Assembly: GCA_021234155.1 (NCBI GenBank)
Contig: JAJEKV010000008.1
Coordinates: 10,036,740-10,100,739, forward strand
DNA length: 64,000 bases
Origin: Isoetes taiwanensis
Lineage: Eukaryota; Streptophyta; Lycopodiopsida; Isoetales; Isoetaceae
Reading direction: 5' to 3'
Shown in pieces: positions 49,601 through 62,340 of the stretch; positions within the stretch are counted from its first letter, which is position 1; each line of letters starts with the position of its first letter. A program made the position numbers and the translations under genes. The notes under the pieces are model-generated. The model had not been told where the DNA came from. It ran no database searches and saw only the letters and a program-made list of their open reading frames with translations.

Positions 49601-52600
49601 GTGACAAGAAGTCTCAGACTCTAGCTTCTGCCCAGGCGGTATGTAACAAGTCCTCAATTGGTGAGGGATGCACAAGCCGGTGTGGTAAAATTAGATGAAG
49701 TCATCTTGGCAATACTACACCCAAGGTCATAGGGACCTCCCCATCTTCTTCTTGTGGACCCGATGTGTGCCAGTAAGCCACAAGATGTCTCAAAAATCGG
49801 TACTCTTGGTTTGTTTAAAGATGCTGAGAAGGGAAGAAGTTTGCCGAGCTTGAGGGGCTTTTACATTAAATTTGGCGAGAGGAGCTTAGGTGTAGAAGTT
49901 CCTTCCACCTAACAAAATCCACGCTCATCGGCGACTTAGGCGTCCTCAGGAGTCGGGGAGGTACGGTGGGGATTGCTTTCCGCTGACTATCTCCTTATCC
50001 TCAATATCTTGGTCCATGATGGCCGGTGCAAACCGAACCTCAAAGCAGGTTTCGTTCTATTTTGTGTAATGGGAGGAGTCGGTCCCCACTCCTTCTTATG
50101 CCCTTGATGACATTAAGCTGGCGTGCTCACATCATCGCCTAGCATCGAGCAAAGTGTGAATGAGGTAGGGGATTGTGTGTAATACCGTCTTCATTGGAGG
50201 CATAGCGGCCTAATTTCTCATGGAAAAAGCAGAGGAAAGCTGACATAGTCGGTGCACATAGAGCGAAGATCCCCTGCTTTGGAAGCGGTGGCGAGGGAGT
50301 GAAGGTCAAAAAGGGAACCCTTGGGGTCCCAATGTTCTCCATCCGCGCCTGCTTGCTGCAAGGTTGGATAAAACCATGAGTTGAAGCATTAGGAGGAGAA
50401 ATGAGAAACAGAAAGAAAATGAGGCCCCTAAGGCCAAAGAGGGCTTTATACTTTTAAACCGCGTTCAAAGTATTGTTAAAATAATAATTATTTAATTAAT
50501 AATTTATTTTAAATTCACAAAATAAAGCGGAAAAGAAAGCATTTTATATTCACAACGAAGAATTTGGATACTTTACATAGATAAATTGCACAAAATTTTT
50601 ACAACGTGAAAAAAATAATTAAGCCTAGTCACCGGAACTCCCTGGGATCGCCGTTATTTGGAGGTCCCTTGGGCATGAGAATATAGAGTGACCACTGCTT
50701 GCTTACGTGTATGGTGCGCCAAAGGTTGGCGTCCTTCGAGAGTTCGATAAATTGGCTTCAGCCTCTGGGCCCGAGAATGCATAAGCTTAGAACCTCAGTG
50801 GGTTTAATTTCACGGGTAATTTCAGTACAAGCATTTGGAAGGAAGCCCAGAGCGAATCAATCTTCGATGAACTTACGATGCCTACATTATCTCAGAGACG
50901 TGCGGAATCGTCTCTACGTGGGGTTTTAAAATTGGCAGGGTTGCCGGCGGCGGAATGGATTTCCAGGTTGTTGGATGCTGCGCGTGAACAATGCTCCCCT
51001 TCTACGAGCCGATGTGCTGTGGCAATGGCGGCGTTCTCCTATAGAATGGGTCTTGTAACCCACACCTCCCATACTTGAGGTTTGGTGTTCTTCCCTCTTC
51101 CAATGTTAGAGTTTACCCCTCTCACTATACTTCCCTATTCTTGGGGCTCCTGCGGGATCCTCTTAGGTTGATTTACCGTTATCACCCATGTTAAGTCTCC
51201 ACGATGGTGGGCAGTGGCCAACCCGCCAGTCGTCGCGATCACTCTGTGAGTGATCTGCTGATCCCGCACGGTGATTCGGCTCTCTGCGGTTGTGGCCATC
51301 TTCCTCTTCCTTCTTGAAGCCTCTCTCTCTCGGCGGCTCGAGGGCTTCTTTATCCAAAAGCAGCAGCAGGTCTTTGGAGGCGTCTGTATGATGCTAGAGG
51401 CTGGGAGGCTGGAGCCACGCGTATGCCTTGTACCAACTCCATGCGATCTTGGGTGAAGCTAGGTGGAGCGTTCTCAAAAACAAAGCATCTGGTCCCTGGA
51501 TTCCCGGAAGAAGGTGGGGAGATAGTAATGATCCACGTACATGAGTACATGGCCTTCCCCAAGGTAGTAGAACCGCTGGCGGATTCTTGGTAGGGCACCG
51601 GCTATTTGTTTAAGGTCCTACTCGCTTAGAGTCCTTTGAATCAGCTGGGCCTCTTCCAGAATAGGCTCTTTGGGATCTTCCTCCTCGACCTCAATGGGTA
51701 AAAACAGCCGAAGGCCGAGGGCTTGGTGGGGCTGCTCCTGAGAGTATGGGGTGGTGGGCCTGTTTGGCTGAGAAGCGATCATTGAAATGAAAAATAGAAT
51801 AAGGAATTCCTGACCTTGATTGAAGTGCTTCACCAAGGGTTGAGGGTAGTGTGGCCGACCATGGGGTCCTCCTTGAAGATAGTCCACTAAGGCGCTATCT
51901 GGGTTGGAAGGCACTCATCTTCTTTAAATTAAGCCCGGTCGGCAGGCGTGGCATGGTTGCTTGGCTAGGAGCGACAAGAGAGAAGGGTAGAGCTCAAGCC
52001 CCGGTATGGGGCAGAAGGAGTGAGCAAGAGCTAGGCCTTAGAGGAGAATGCAGGGGTAGTCGTGGAAGTGAGTTAATAAAGCGAGTTTAGACTCAAATCC
52101 CGTGACTATGGCCCGGAGAAAGGCCCAGCCTTGAGAGAAAACACGTTCAAAAGATGGTTCAAATTCAAATTTTAACTTTTAACTTTTAAAATTTCAAATA
52201 ATAAATTTTTATAAATTTTTAAACTGGTAGCGATATAAATACAGCTAGCGACCATTATGGAAGCTGACTGCTGCGTTACTTATCACATTCCAACTTTGAA
52301 AAGAAACACCTCCGACGCGGCAAGCCTTTTTGATTTTTAGTGACTGTTGTCTTTTGACCTGGAGGCGATGCCCCAGGGTATTTGGAGGTGCTAGATCCAT
52401 TGGGTAGTTTTACATCTCATCAGGAGCTACCACAAAAGTTATGAAAGCTCTTTGAAACTTGGGTCTTCCGGTCGCCCTAGACTTCTTAAAACACATCCTA
52501 TTACCTTAACTAGCACAAAACCAACCATGAGAGGAAGGCAAACAATCACTCTAAGCAGCTCTATACTCCTCACTACCGAACGCTAGCGAGTTGGGGTTTG

Positions 52601-52630
52601 CAATTAGGTCATGATTTTAATTAGCGGAAA
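46700..52630 (-). other. gag-side interior of the LTR element, frames lost
   Basis: Short minus-strand frames (for example 51350-51598, 51618-51914 and 49171-49479) have no recognisable gag or zinc-knuckle motif apart from a weak C-x-C-x2 string near 46900. Its place between the primer-binding site and protease makes gag the expected content. No unrelated gene was seen. Confidence 0.4.
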
Positions 52631-52633
52631 TCC

Positions 52634-52650
52634 GCGGCTCTGACCTACCA
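52634..52650 (-). other. primer-binding site (tRNA-iMet type)
   Basis: The minus strand reads TGGTAGGTCAGAGCC just inside the 5' LTR, the usual plant TGGTATCAGAGCC with a small change after TGGTA. Confidence 0.65.
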
Positions 52651-52652
52651 AC

Positions 52653-54304
52653 TGTGCTCCACACGAACATATCATTTTCCGGTTATGCATGCGGACTTTC
52701 CCCTCCCATGGCGACCAATTAGCCACGGCGAGAACCCTCAGTCCTTTCGGGTATATAATGGGATAGCACCAGTGAAGGACCGCGAGGAGACCATTAATTA
52801 CGCCTTCAATGGGCTCCCTACGTTTAGCGGGCGTGAATACAAGGGTTAGCTACGGCATAAATCATATATAAATAACCACCACGAGAAGGGTGGCATCCCA
52901 TCAAGTACCAACGGCAAAAAGAATATGCATCTAAACCTAAGAAAACACCCAAACCCATGGTTCTACCACGGCTGGAACTCCCGGTGAGGATCGTGGCTAG
53001 GTCTCAAGAGATCGGTGGAATCTTGACATGGCGTTGAACGGCATAAGTGGCTGGGGTTGTCCCGCACCCATCGCCCTCACGTACGCTGCGGTCCGTTGAG
53101 TCCGCTATAATAACCGCTATAGCCAGGAGAGCGGGCACGGTATACCCTAGCGAGCCTACTCGGGGTTCATGGCGCCCGGTCCGATGAAGTCCGGGAGGCG
53201 TCCCTTCAAGGATCCGCGATGTGGTTCCCATGCAGGTGAGCTGGGAATAGATGCGCATCAGCGACTCCAGCATCCATACCCAACACTCACCTAAATCTAC
53301 TCAAGAACGAGTTGCCCCATACGGTCACACCTCTACACCGAGGAGTGTCGGACCCATACCCGACCCTCTACGTGACCGGCTGCTCGGTTCTAGCCCAGCG
53401 AGGAGTCTCGGGGAGCACTTTTATGTTGATGTGAGGCCAGCTTCTTCACCGCGTATTCCTTCCACGGTGCTAAGCGGACCATAGCATCGACCCGGGTGGT
53501 CTCTTGTTACCTGAGCCGCATCCTAGCGGGATACTGAGGGGCTCTATCACGGGCATACTACAATAAATGGGCTCGAGGTCTCTACCCAGAAGTGATTCCC
53601 CATTCCAAAGAGTAATAATCAATCCATCCTTTAAGAGCCAAAACCAGTCCGGGAATATAAAGAGAACTTGCAGCACACAGCCAGGGGTTGGCTCCCTACA
53701 GTGAAACAGAGAGAACAAACAAGACAACACTACAAGAAGTGCAAAGGCTACCCTAGAACTCGGCCTATGCAGTACCCACACATATTCTGCTTGACCCGTA
53801 TCGTTTGGTGCCTCCATCCTTAAAACTCAATGCTCGGCTCTGATCCTGGGAATGGAAATTACTTGGGCAAGGTGGCTTCGGCTCAATCACAAGGTAGGCT
53901 CAAGCTGCTCAAGGTGGCTGTTCGACTCACAGTCACAAGGGTGGCGCTCAAGCGCTTCCAGTGGCCTTCATTTCTGAGTCACAGGTGGCGCTCCAGCTGC
54001 TCAAAGGTGAATTGGTGGCTGATATGGGAGATGGTGATCCACCTTAATGGTCCAAAGTAGCATCACCATGCTATGTAATCGATTTTTGGCCAAGTGGCAC
54101 CTTCCCAAACCATAATTAGCCTAATTATCCCTTTTGTGGTTCCTTGGTATAGGTTATTATCCTTAATGGGCTAAATTAGCATAGCTAATTTAATCCCTTT
54201 GGAATCCAACCCTAAGGTTACCATACCCATGGTGGTATTATCTATCACGGTGGCGATGTCGATATGTTATACATATCTTGGTATAAATACTTGGAGCGTC
54301 ACCA
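52653..54304 (-). repeat. 5' LTR of the Ty3/gypsy element
   Basis: In element orientation it starts near TGGTGACGCTCC (54304) and ends GTGTGGAGCACA just before the primer-binding site. It shares the 3' LTR's landmarks, including ATAATTAGGCTAATTATGG, the internal GCGCC-rich minisatellite and GGCTAATTGGTCGCCATGGG. Confidence 0.8.
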
Positions 54305-56630
54305 CCAGTAGATGTCATTTACATATGTGTGTGTCTTGAGAAGAGTTAAAGAAGGTAGAGGAGGTTGAAGTTGGTAAGATCGTGCACTATATCTTCCAGT
54401 CATGTATCTGGCGAACAGATAGATGGTGAAGTTGGAAAATTATAAAGCGTCAATTGATGTCGTGGTAGTTGATTTAAAGCCTTTTTAGGATCCTATTCGT
54501 TTTAGTTCCAAATCCCGAGATCTATTAAGCGCTAATCCTTTGTTACGTTGTGACTTCTCCTTTTTGCTTACGATAGATCTACGTAATACACATTGTCCTC
54601 CATGTTCTATTGATCAAGAACAAAGCGATTGAATATGATGACTTTTCGATTTGGATGAAATGATGGTATGAAGAAGCAACTCGAAGTGAGAAAAGCTATG
54701 AGTAGAAGCATGTTCATTTGCTCACGAGAAGTTGTTCTATGGCTTTTCATGGAACATTCCCCGATGTGTGTGATTGTTGTGATGGGAGTAGTTTTGAACA
54801 CTACAGTCTTGGACCAAAGAAATGATGTAATTTTTATATGGCTTGTCATTTTCATATCTTGATAATGAAAAGCGATATTTTGGGGGAATTGTGTTGGAAT
54901 TACATGGCATGTAACTATGTAACTGAAACTAGAATGTAAACTAGAATTCAAGAATGTAAAGTAAAATGTAAACTAGAATTTCAGAATGTAAACTAGAATT
55001 TGAAAAATAAAATCCAAGTGCTACAACAAAACAAGCAAACGATTTTGATTAAAATTCCTGAAAAAGAATTTAGGACATGTGGCAACATGCAATTGGACAA
55101 GGGGGCTAAATGCAGCATAAGTTGCATTTATGGGTTGTCAAACGTACCTCCGCCTAACAGTGTTGCGTGTTTTCCATCCAGAATGTCAAGTAAGAAGACA
55201 TTCATGTAAACATTATTAATAGAAGCTAACATCATTAGCCTCAATTGACTCTTGTACTTATTTTGCAATGACTAATTTGGATAGAACTAAACTTTTCCAT
55301 CTCATAAAACTCTTCGTTTTCAAAACTCTGCTTAGCTGCAAGATCTAATTGTCTTTAGTATTGATTGTACTATCGACATTGCAAATGCAAATTAGAAACG
55401 CTATTCTTCCTTTCAATTTCTTCTCATCCATTCTCCCTCTCTTGAGCTCTTAGGTTTTTCAGCCCTGCTTTGCTCATAGCTCTTGATTCCAGTGTCAGAT
55501 TTGGGTGGTTTGGGGCTCCTGAGAAAGCCCATCAAATCCTCTTCTCAATGATATCTGATTTTCATGATGCCTTGGTTGTTTTGAGAGAGGAATAACTCCT
55601 GACAAATTTGGTCCCTTCTTGGTGGAGGTAAGGTTTTGGCTGCAATTTTCTTTTCGCCATAACTTCTGCATCTACAATCTTTGGTGCTTTTGGGATCTTT
55701 AAAAAACTCGTCCCATCCTCTTCCCAATGATCTCTGATTTCCATGGTGATTCAGCCATTTTTGGGGGCTTGACGAATCTAACCCTTCGGTGGAGTTAAAG
55801 AGTTTGGCTAATTTTGTTTTGCCACTACATATTTCAAGCTTGAGGTGCACCACTACGGACTACCCTGATGCGTCAGTTTGTCGATCTTACGTCTCGAGAT
55901 GATGTTGGAGAGCTCACGGAGCGCGGCCCGTTTAAATACTCAGTCATTTATGATTGGGCTATGATTTTGAAATATGTAATCTGATTTAGCTTCAGGTTTG
56001 AGGAATATCAAACCTCATAGGGGCTTTGCCCTAGATTTTAGAATATGAAATCGGGGCTCGAACCTCTATCAAAATGTTTAATATCTTAATAAGACTACTT
56101 TAACCAATATCTCGATGAAAGCTAATGTGATTATTTTTTATCTTGAATCTATGTTTTTTTTATAATGACCTATTCAATTGTTTTAGGGATGGTCTATGGT
56201 TTAGGGAATTGTGTTTTACATCCATATCGATTCCCTGGAACCCATTTATTTTGCACATATTCTAAGCGAGGTGCGCGGCTACAAAGTCCTTCGGACAAAT
56301 TCGATCCACTACGTCTCGGGTTGTATCTTGGGCCTCCCAGAGCACCTCCTTTAAAACATGGTCATTTATAATTGGAGGCGAAATATGAAATCTGTTGATT
56401 TTGCCTTCCTGAATCTCTCTGGCTTTGCCTAAGGTTTAGAATATGAAATATGGAAGTCATTATTTAATTAGAAGTGGAACAAATCTTGAATTTTGGGACT
56501 ACCGGTTGAAAAGTAGACTCACACACCATAAAAGAAATTCTGAATTGATTGCTTGAATAGAATTACATGACACGCATAAAATTGGGTTACTTGTTTTCCT
56601 CATAATTTACAAACCACTAGTTGAGAAAGT
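54305..56630. other. AT-rich stretch; right inverted terminus near 55080-55203
   Basis: ACTAGAATGTAAACTAGAAT-type units repeat at 54920-55000. GAATGTCAAGTAAGAAGACATTC (written here for position 55181-55203 as GAATGTCAAGTAAGAAGA plus CATTC) and CATAAGTTGCAT are the inverted partners of 36027-36445. TGATYTCTGATTTYCATG and similar text recurs at 55550 and 55725. No supported gene. Confidence 0.45.
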
Positions 56631-56639
56631 TTTCAAACT

Positions 56640-59600
56640 TCACCGATATTATGTACCCTCATACAATGATATAGCATGGAGTTGCTCATGGCCCTTGTCC
56701 ATCTCCCTTCTTGGGATCTTGTGTGTGTTGTCCCTTTGTAGCAGTGAGAACTTGGATATGACCATACCACACCTCCACCAATTCCCTCCTTTGAGAGTGC
56801 AGAGGCATGAGTACCCTCCACTTCTTCTCCCGGTCGGTGTATTTGCTCCTTCAAGTTGCCCTTCTTGTGTCTCCCAATGGGCTCCCAATGTGAATTTGCC
56901 CAGGTCGGGCGCAGCTCCTCTCCATCGGGCATAGTGGTGGTTACATGAGAGAGTGCCACCCCTAGCCATATTAGACTGATCCTCATCAGCCGGGCCTTAC
57001 TGCTTCACAGTATCCTTCCTTGATGTCTTCAAGGAGGATCCCTTTCGGAAGATCAAACCATGACTTTGAGGCCTTACTTCCCACAAACCACTTGGAACCC
57101 TTGTTGGGACCAAGTTGAGCATTCTTAAACGTGCTTGCACCTTGAGAACCCTCCCATCTTGACTGCAGCAAGAACCATCTCTTAAGCTCCCTCCCACATG
57201 GGTGATTCCGGGTTTCTAAGCATGTCTAGCTTTCTCCAGTACTTGATTAGGGAGTCCATTTTGATTTTTCTTAAAGAGTGGAGGTGTGCTTCCATTTCGA
57301 ACATCATCGGTCGTTATGTGTCCTTGATGCCTTCACCCGGTTAGCTAGAGTCTTTGGCTGTCTTGAAAGGGAGGTAGTGGTTTTAGTACCCTTTAGGAAT
57401 GAACTTCACCCGGTGACACCCTTGCCACAACTTCGATACCTTATGCGGGCATCCACAACTTTGTCGCCTGGTGTCACTATGGGGTGAAAGCATGCTAGGG
57501 TGTACCATCTAAAAATTACTTTTTTAGAGGGTCTTGAAACTACCGGAAAGTACCCGACGAATGCGGAACTGCATAAATCTTTGCAATAAATAATAAGTTT
57601 GAGGATTAATCCATTTATATTAGTCTCTAATAGTATTTGCTGTCCTCTATTACTGTAGATTGACATGTTATTGACCTTCAGTTCAAAAATTTGGAATTGA
57701 TTTTAATGGAAAGAAAAATAAAGTACCAATTTTCCACAGGTAGGTACTTTTGAGGGTTCCAAAAGTGGTTCCATGCTTTTACCCTATATTGCATGATTGG
57801 TATTCCATCCCTAACCCAAAACTTGAACCAAGTGGCTTTGTGTGTCCCATTAACCGGTCCTTACCATCTAGCAAGTATCCTTCTACAAATGATTTCCAAT
57901 GCAACTAACCTCATCCATCAAGAAAGCCATTGGGTTGGGGTCAATGCAGCTCTCAAACACATCCATTAGTTCAGTGGAGAGGGTCACGCTTTTCTCTTGA
58001 GCTTGGTGGAGAAAGTTCCAAAGAATCCATCTATATCATCATGTATGCCCAACCATCATGAATCCCACTTTCACAACTTTGAATACTCCCACCGCCGCCA
58101 AGTATGACATAGCCCCAAACATCCATCTATTCTTGTTTTTTCCAACAGCTTGTCCAATCAACACATAGCTCCTCTCAGTGTTGATTTCTCAAGTAAGGGG
58201 AAAATCATCCCAAGTCCTCCTTGATTCACTAGACACCTTGATGTGAGCTTTTTTATCCGCTTTGGTAACAAAGCGTTGATCATCCATCAAAGCCTCAAAA
58301 TGGGTGTCAAGGGGAATACCTCCTCCCTTCTATCGATCCTTTTCTAGTGTTCTCGTGCACTTGAAAATAGAGCTCACATGGAAGTTTGGATCATCTCTCC
58401 ATAGATCAAGCACAAAATGACCATATGTTCCAGTTCCATGACCATGTGTTTAATACACCCGCCACTTACTTTCTATCCGAAAAAGCCGCTTTGACAACGC
58501 TTTGGGTAAAGGATCTAGCTTTGGCAAGAAAGTCTTGTGTTGGTCCATCTTATCATGAATTATACACAAAAATTTGTCCGGCCGCATCTCGTAAAATGTT
58601 CTCCACCGCCAATACAACTGCCTACATGATATTTGGTCCCTTTGGTGATCTGGCAAATTGCTCCCTAATTGCCATTCTTTTCTTTCTCTATTGCAGCTTG
58701 ATGCAAGTGTATCCTTGAGTTGAATGCAAGTGTTGCACTTTGAGAATGGCATGTGTTGTAGGACACTCACGCCCGAGAAGTGAGTGCTCCATAACTTGCT
58801 GAAATGTGATTGAGAAAGAGGCCTACCTCCCAAAGAGTTTCCGTGATGGAGTTGACCTCCTTAAGGCACTCCTTTGATATAGTGTTGTGGCAACATTCTT
58901 GCACCACTCGCACACCGTGCTCGCTCACCTTCTAACTTGTGGGGCATAGATTGAGACATGTATCTCACAAAGCTCTCAAGACCGCAATGGCCTTGAGAGT
59001 ATTTGCTCTAGGTTTCAAAGTGAGTGCATTACCATGTTGGAACAAACCGTGTTCTTTTCTAACCCCGCCCCCAAAGATTTGTAAAATGAAGACTTTGCTC
59101 ACCCCAAGAATCCATCTCAATGCTCTCATACATACCTTCATGCCCCTCAATTGATATAGTAGTCCGCCCCGTGTTTTCATCATAGCCGGAATTCCTACAC
59201 AAGGAGTAAATGAAATTAATCCTATCTTTTGAAGTCGTCCAATGTATTGGGACCTTATCTGCACGAGGTCATCCACATTGTACGCGACTCAGGCAATCTA
59301 GGTTGCAACACTCTTGTCCCCTAATTGCCTCCCGTGTTTTCTCTCGTTGGTGCCATACTTTCCATCCTTTCTAAATATTTGTCACTTCTAGGCCTCTTGG
59401 GCACCCCTTGGTCGCTTTTTATGAAAGACATAGCGCCTCTTCCTTGTGATCAAAGGATGCTCATCGACCACCAAATCTTCCACATGGCCTTGGGTGGGCC
59501 TTGGGGTGTGTAGTTCAAGAGGGCATTCTAGAGTATCACCATTCTTGTGTGTAATATATCTAATTGGCCATCTCAACCGAGCTTGGGACTCCAAAGAGCT

Positions 59601-59880
59601 CCCGAAAGCACACAATGCAATCACTAGAGCTTCCCCGGGACATGATTGTATCAACTTCGATAAGAAGCTTCACAATGCCAACCCAAGATGTTCATCTCCC
59701 ACCTCTCATCATTCACACTATCAAATGGATCAACCGCAGCTTATTATGCCCTCTCAGAATACCGGCCCGTTGCAAGGGTGCAACAAAAGGCAACCCTTTC
59801 TTCCTCCATTGAGCCTAGGGCAATGGCCTCTCGCTGGACTTCCTTGGCTCCATTTTACTCATGTCACATGCTCCCCGAAT
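56640..59880 (-). pseudogene. second DUF7869-type gene copy, heavily broken
   Basis: Minus-strand fragments follow the order of the gene at 12082-14947. VNDERWEMNILG is near 59700 and RWPIRYITHK near 59560, then HGNALTLKPRANTLKAIAVL near 59000. FSKCNTCIQLKDTL is near 58740 (Cys pair kept), CIIHDKMDQHKTFLP near 58560, KNKNRWMFGAMSYLAAVGVF near 58110 and a VGHT remnant near 58040. LIKYWRKLD is near 57245 and LQSRWEG near 57165. Frameshifts and stops separate nearly every piece; the QLDN motif is not preserved. Divergence from the first copy is considerable, so they are not a recent duplication. Confidence 0.6.
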
Positions 59881-59914
59881 GAAAAAGCTCACATTAAAAC
59901 CATATAGCCCCAAA

Positions 59915-60130
59915 CACCACAAATATGACCATATGAACCATATAAAACCATACAAACATATTAAATATAACCATATTAAATCATACAACCATATTAACTA
60001 AAAATCATGTAACCATATTAAACCATACAACCATACTCATTCTAAACCATATGTAAACATTGTAACCATATATAACCATTGAAACTATTCAACCATTGAA
60101 ACCATATTAAATATATAAGGTAACATATAT
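59915..60130. repeat. AACCATAT-type simple repeat
   Basis: Units such as ACCATATTAAA and ACCATACA recur for about 200 bp, forming a degenerate AT-rich satellite. Confidence 0.8.
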
Positions 60131-60689
60131 AAAACATATAACCTAACCTTTCATATCTTGTCATGGTTACGCGGGCCCCTCGAGGGTGAAAGCGTGGCCA
60201 TGTCAAGAACCCGCGACCGCCATCGCCATGGAGGGCATGGCCCACACGCGATGTAAGTTTATTATTGCACTTTACGAGGTTCGAGGGTGCAGCTTTAATT
60301 AATCGCACCCTCTTCCTCTCCCCCCACCATTCTTCCTCCCCCGCTTTCTCTCGGATCACTCTTCGAAGCTCAGATTTTTTTTTAAGCGCCCGCTTTTCCG
60401 GACAAAGCGATCGATCGAACCGAGCCATTCCAAGGCCATCTTATGACAAGAGCTTGGTCGACGGATCAGACGCCTTCCAAATACCGGGTTCTCGCTACAG
60501 ATTGAGTGTTCGAAGGGCGCATCGCCGAGAAGAAAGTGAGGCCCTTTTAGTGTCGCTTTTTAGTTTTTCTAAGTCCTTTATCGTGCATTTTTACTTATAT
60601 TCCGTTGTTAGAGGCTCTTATTAATCCCCTCGATACAATTTACAGTACCGACAAATCCTTATTCACGCTTTTATAACGACTATACCCAC

Positions 60690-60734
60690 ATGGAATCGAA
60701 CACGGAAGCCTCCTCCTCATCCAAAGAAATCCGT
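60690..60734 (+). CDS. candidate first exon of a plus-strand gene
   Basis: The sequence encodes MESNTEASSSSKEIR and ends at a clear donor, CCGT/GTATGT. It lies downstream of the second DUF7869-type relic and points away from it, as the acidic-protein gene does beside the first copy. TATTCACGCTTTTATAAC just upstream recalls the repeated promoter block at 15334 and 16540, but TATAA is only ~14 bp from the ATG, too close for a normal TATA box. The next exon was not located with confidence; it may lie beyond 62.4 kb. No family can be named from 15 residues. Confidence 0.35.
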
Positions 60735-62340
60735 GTATGTTTTGTAATATCATACCCTTTTTTAATCTCATTTCTCTCAGACCGTTTCTCTCGCTTTCTC
60801 ATTAATCTCATTTGTCTCCACCGTTTCTCTCGCTTTTCTCATTAATCTCACTAATCTCTCTCATATCCGCTTTTCCTTTGTATTGTTTTCTCGCTTTTTG
60901 TTATCTTTTTCTTTGCTTGTGGTTGAATTGAATACATTGTACGTGCAAAAGTGAGAATAGTGGTTAGAGTAGTAGCAAGCAACCGAGATGTCACTCATCG
61001 AGACATGTTTTAGGAAGTAAGATATTGCAGAGCATTAATGTAAGAGATTCACAAAAGATATAGCTAAACCTGCCTAAGAATGTTTCATAACGTAACATAA
61101 CTAGGAATGTTTTTCTCCCAAGAAGAACTAAGAATAGGAATTGCTTCACGTAACCGCGATTTCTAACTCACAAAGATATCCTCCACCGCAGAGACATGCA
61201 GAGTGGCGAAGTTGAGAATATTTTCAGCTTGCCAACAGCCCAGAAGTACAAGTTTTCTTCTCGACTGGGCGAAGTCGAGAACTCTCGACTCATGAGGCGC
61301 AGAAGAGGGAGTGTACACTCGGACCGCTGGCCGGGTTGAGGGATTCTCGACTCGATGATTCGGGATTGCACACGCCTACCCAATGTCTTCACATTCTTTT
61401 AAGCTCGCTGCAGCCTTCTCGACTCGTGAGTCGAGAATGTCATACCCCCTTGCCAATGGCCCTTTGTGCAAACAAGCAGTGCCTCCACCCAGCCCGAAGT
61501 CACCTCCTTCAACCATGCTCATCTAATATTGCTAAGAGGACCGGGTTCGACCGGGTGGAGGCCTCGGCGACTAATCCAACTTTCTCTCGTGAGTCGAGAA
61601 AACGCAGGCTCTAGTGCAATTTAGAGCTGGCTCGCAGACAGCCTTAACCACTCTCCTTCTATCTTCCTGACATTGGTAAGGGAAGTGGTTTTGACCGCCT
61701 CAAGCAGCCAACTCTTAGCAACCCACCTCCCTCGGTGGTGGTCGCAGGGCCTCTACCCAATCAAAGACCGCCTCCTTCAACCATCTTCGCCGAATATTGC
61801 TAAGGGATGGGCTCGATTGGGTGGAGGCCTCTACAACTAACCACTGTGGGAAACCACAGAGTTGTCAGATGCAGAGGGCTCATGAAGTCGGGAATGCCTT
61901 TACCCAACCCAAGACTCCATGTGTACCATCCTGAGTTCTCGGAGGAGTTAAGGCATTCTCGACTCAAGAATGCAGTCGAGAATGTAGACACGGTTAACAA
62001 AGTCGATTCTCGACTCGCTAGTCGAGAATCCTCTAGCCAGCCAAGCATGTAGACAGAAGCCAAGCATTCTCGACTCGCAAGTCGAGAATCCCTTTAGGCA
62101 GGGGCCCAATTCTCCCGTCGAGAATAACCCCCATTCCTCCCAAGGCTTGCATTCTCTACAACCATCAATTCTCCCGCCGAGAACTTTGCCCAAGGCTTCT
62201 CTACAACCTGCTTTTAGTCCCAAGTGCCTCTAGCCCTGCCTCCGAGCCACTCTCCTTCAACCATCTTCCTCGAATATGTAAGAGGAGTGGTTCCGACCGG
62301 GTGGAGGCCCCTCCGACTAACTACAAGAGGATGCATTTGA
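60735..62340. repeat. palindrome-rich intron-like region
   Basis: Palindromes with arms TTCTCGACTC/GAGTCGAGAA (or shorter) lie at 61257-61281, 61416-61437, 61955-61983, 62005-62030, 62066-62089 and 62109-62125, plus half-sites near 61287, 61343, 61585 and 62168. A CTCATTAATCTCA-type repeat lies at 60765-60860. A separate ~75-bp repeat (CCTTCAACCAT...GCTAAG...GGGTGGAGGCC) occurs at about 61503, 61770 and 62250, with a weaker copy at 61654. Confidence 0.7.

Larger units (their letters stand above)
40260..54304 (-). mobile_element. Ty3/gypsy LTR retrotransposon, ~14 kb, decayed
   Basis: Two same-orientation LTRs of ~1.6 kb bound an ~10.8-kb interior. In element order it holds a tRNA-iMet-type primer-binding site (52634-52650), a gag-side region, protease, reverse transcriptase, integrase and a polypurine tract (41849-41858). 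The order protease-RT-integrase is that of Ty3/gypsy. Every domain is frameshifted. The element lies beside an inverted LTR of the same family (38606-40260) and seems to interrupt the Crypton-like relic or its element. Confidence 0.8.

Noticed and set aside
40255..54309. target-site duplication of the LTR element
   Set aside because: The bases outside the two LTR ends (GCTAA and CCAGT, or one-base shifts of these) do not match, so no duplication is claimed.
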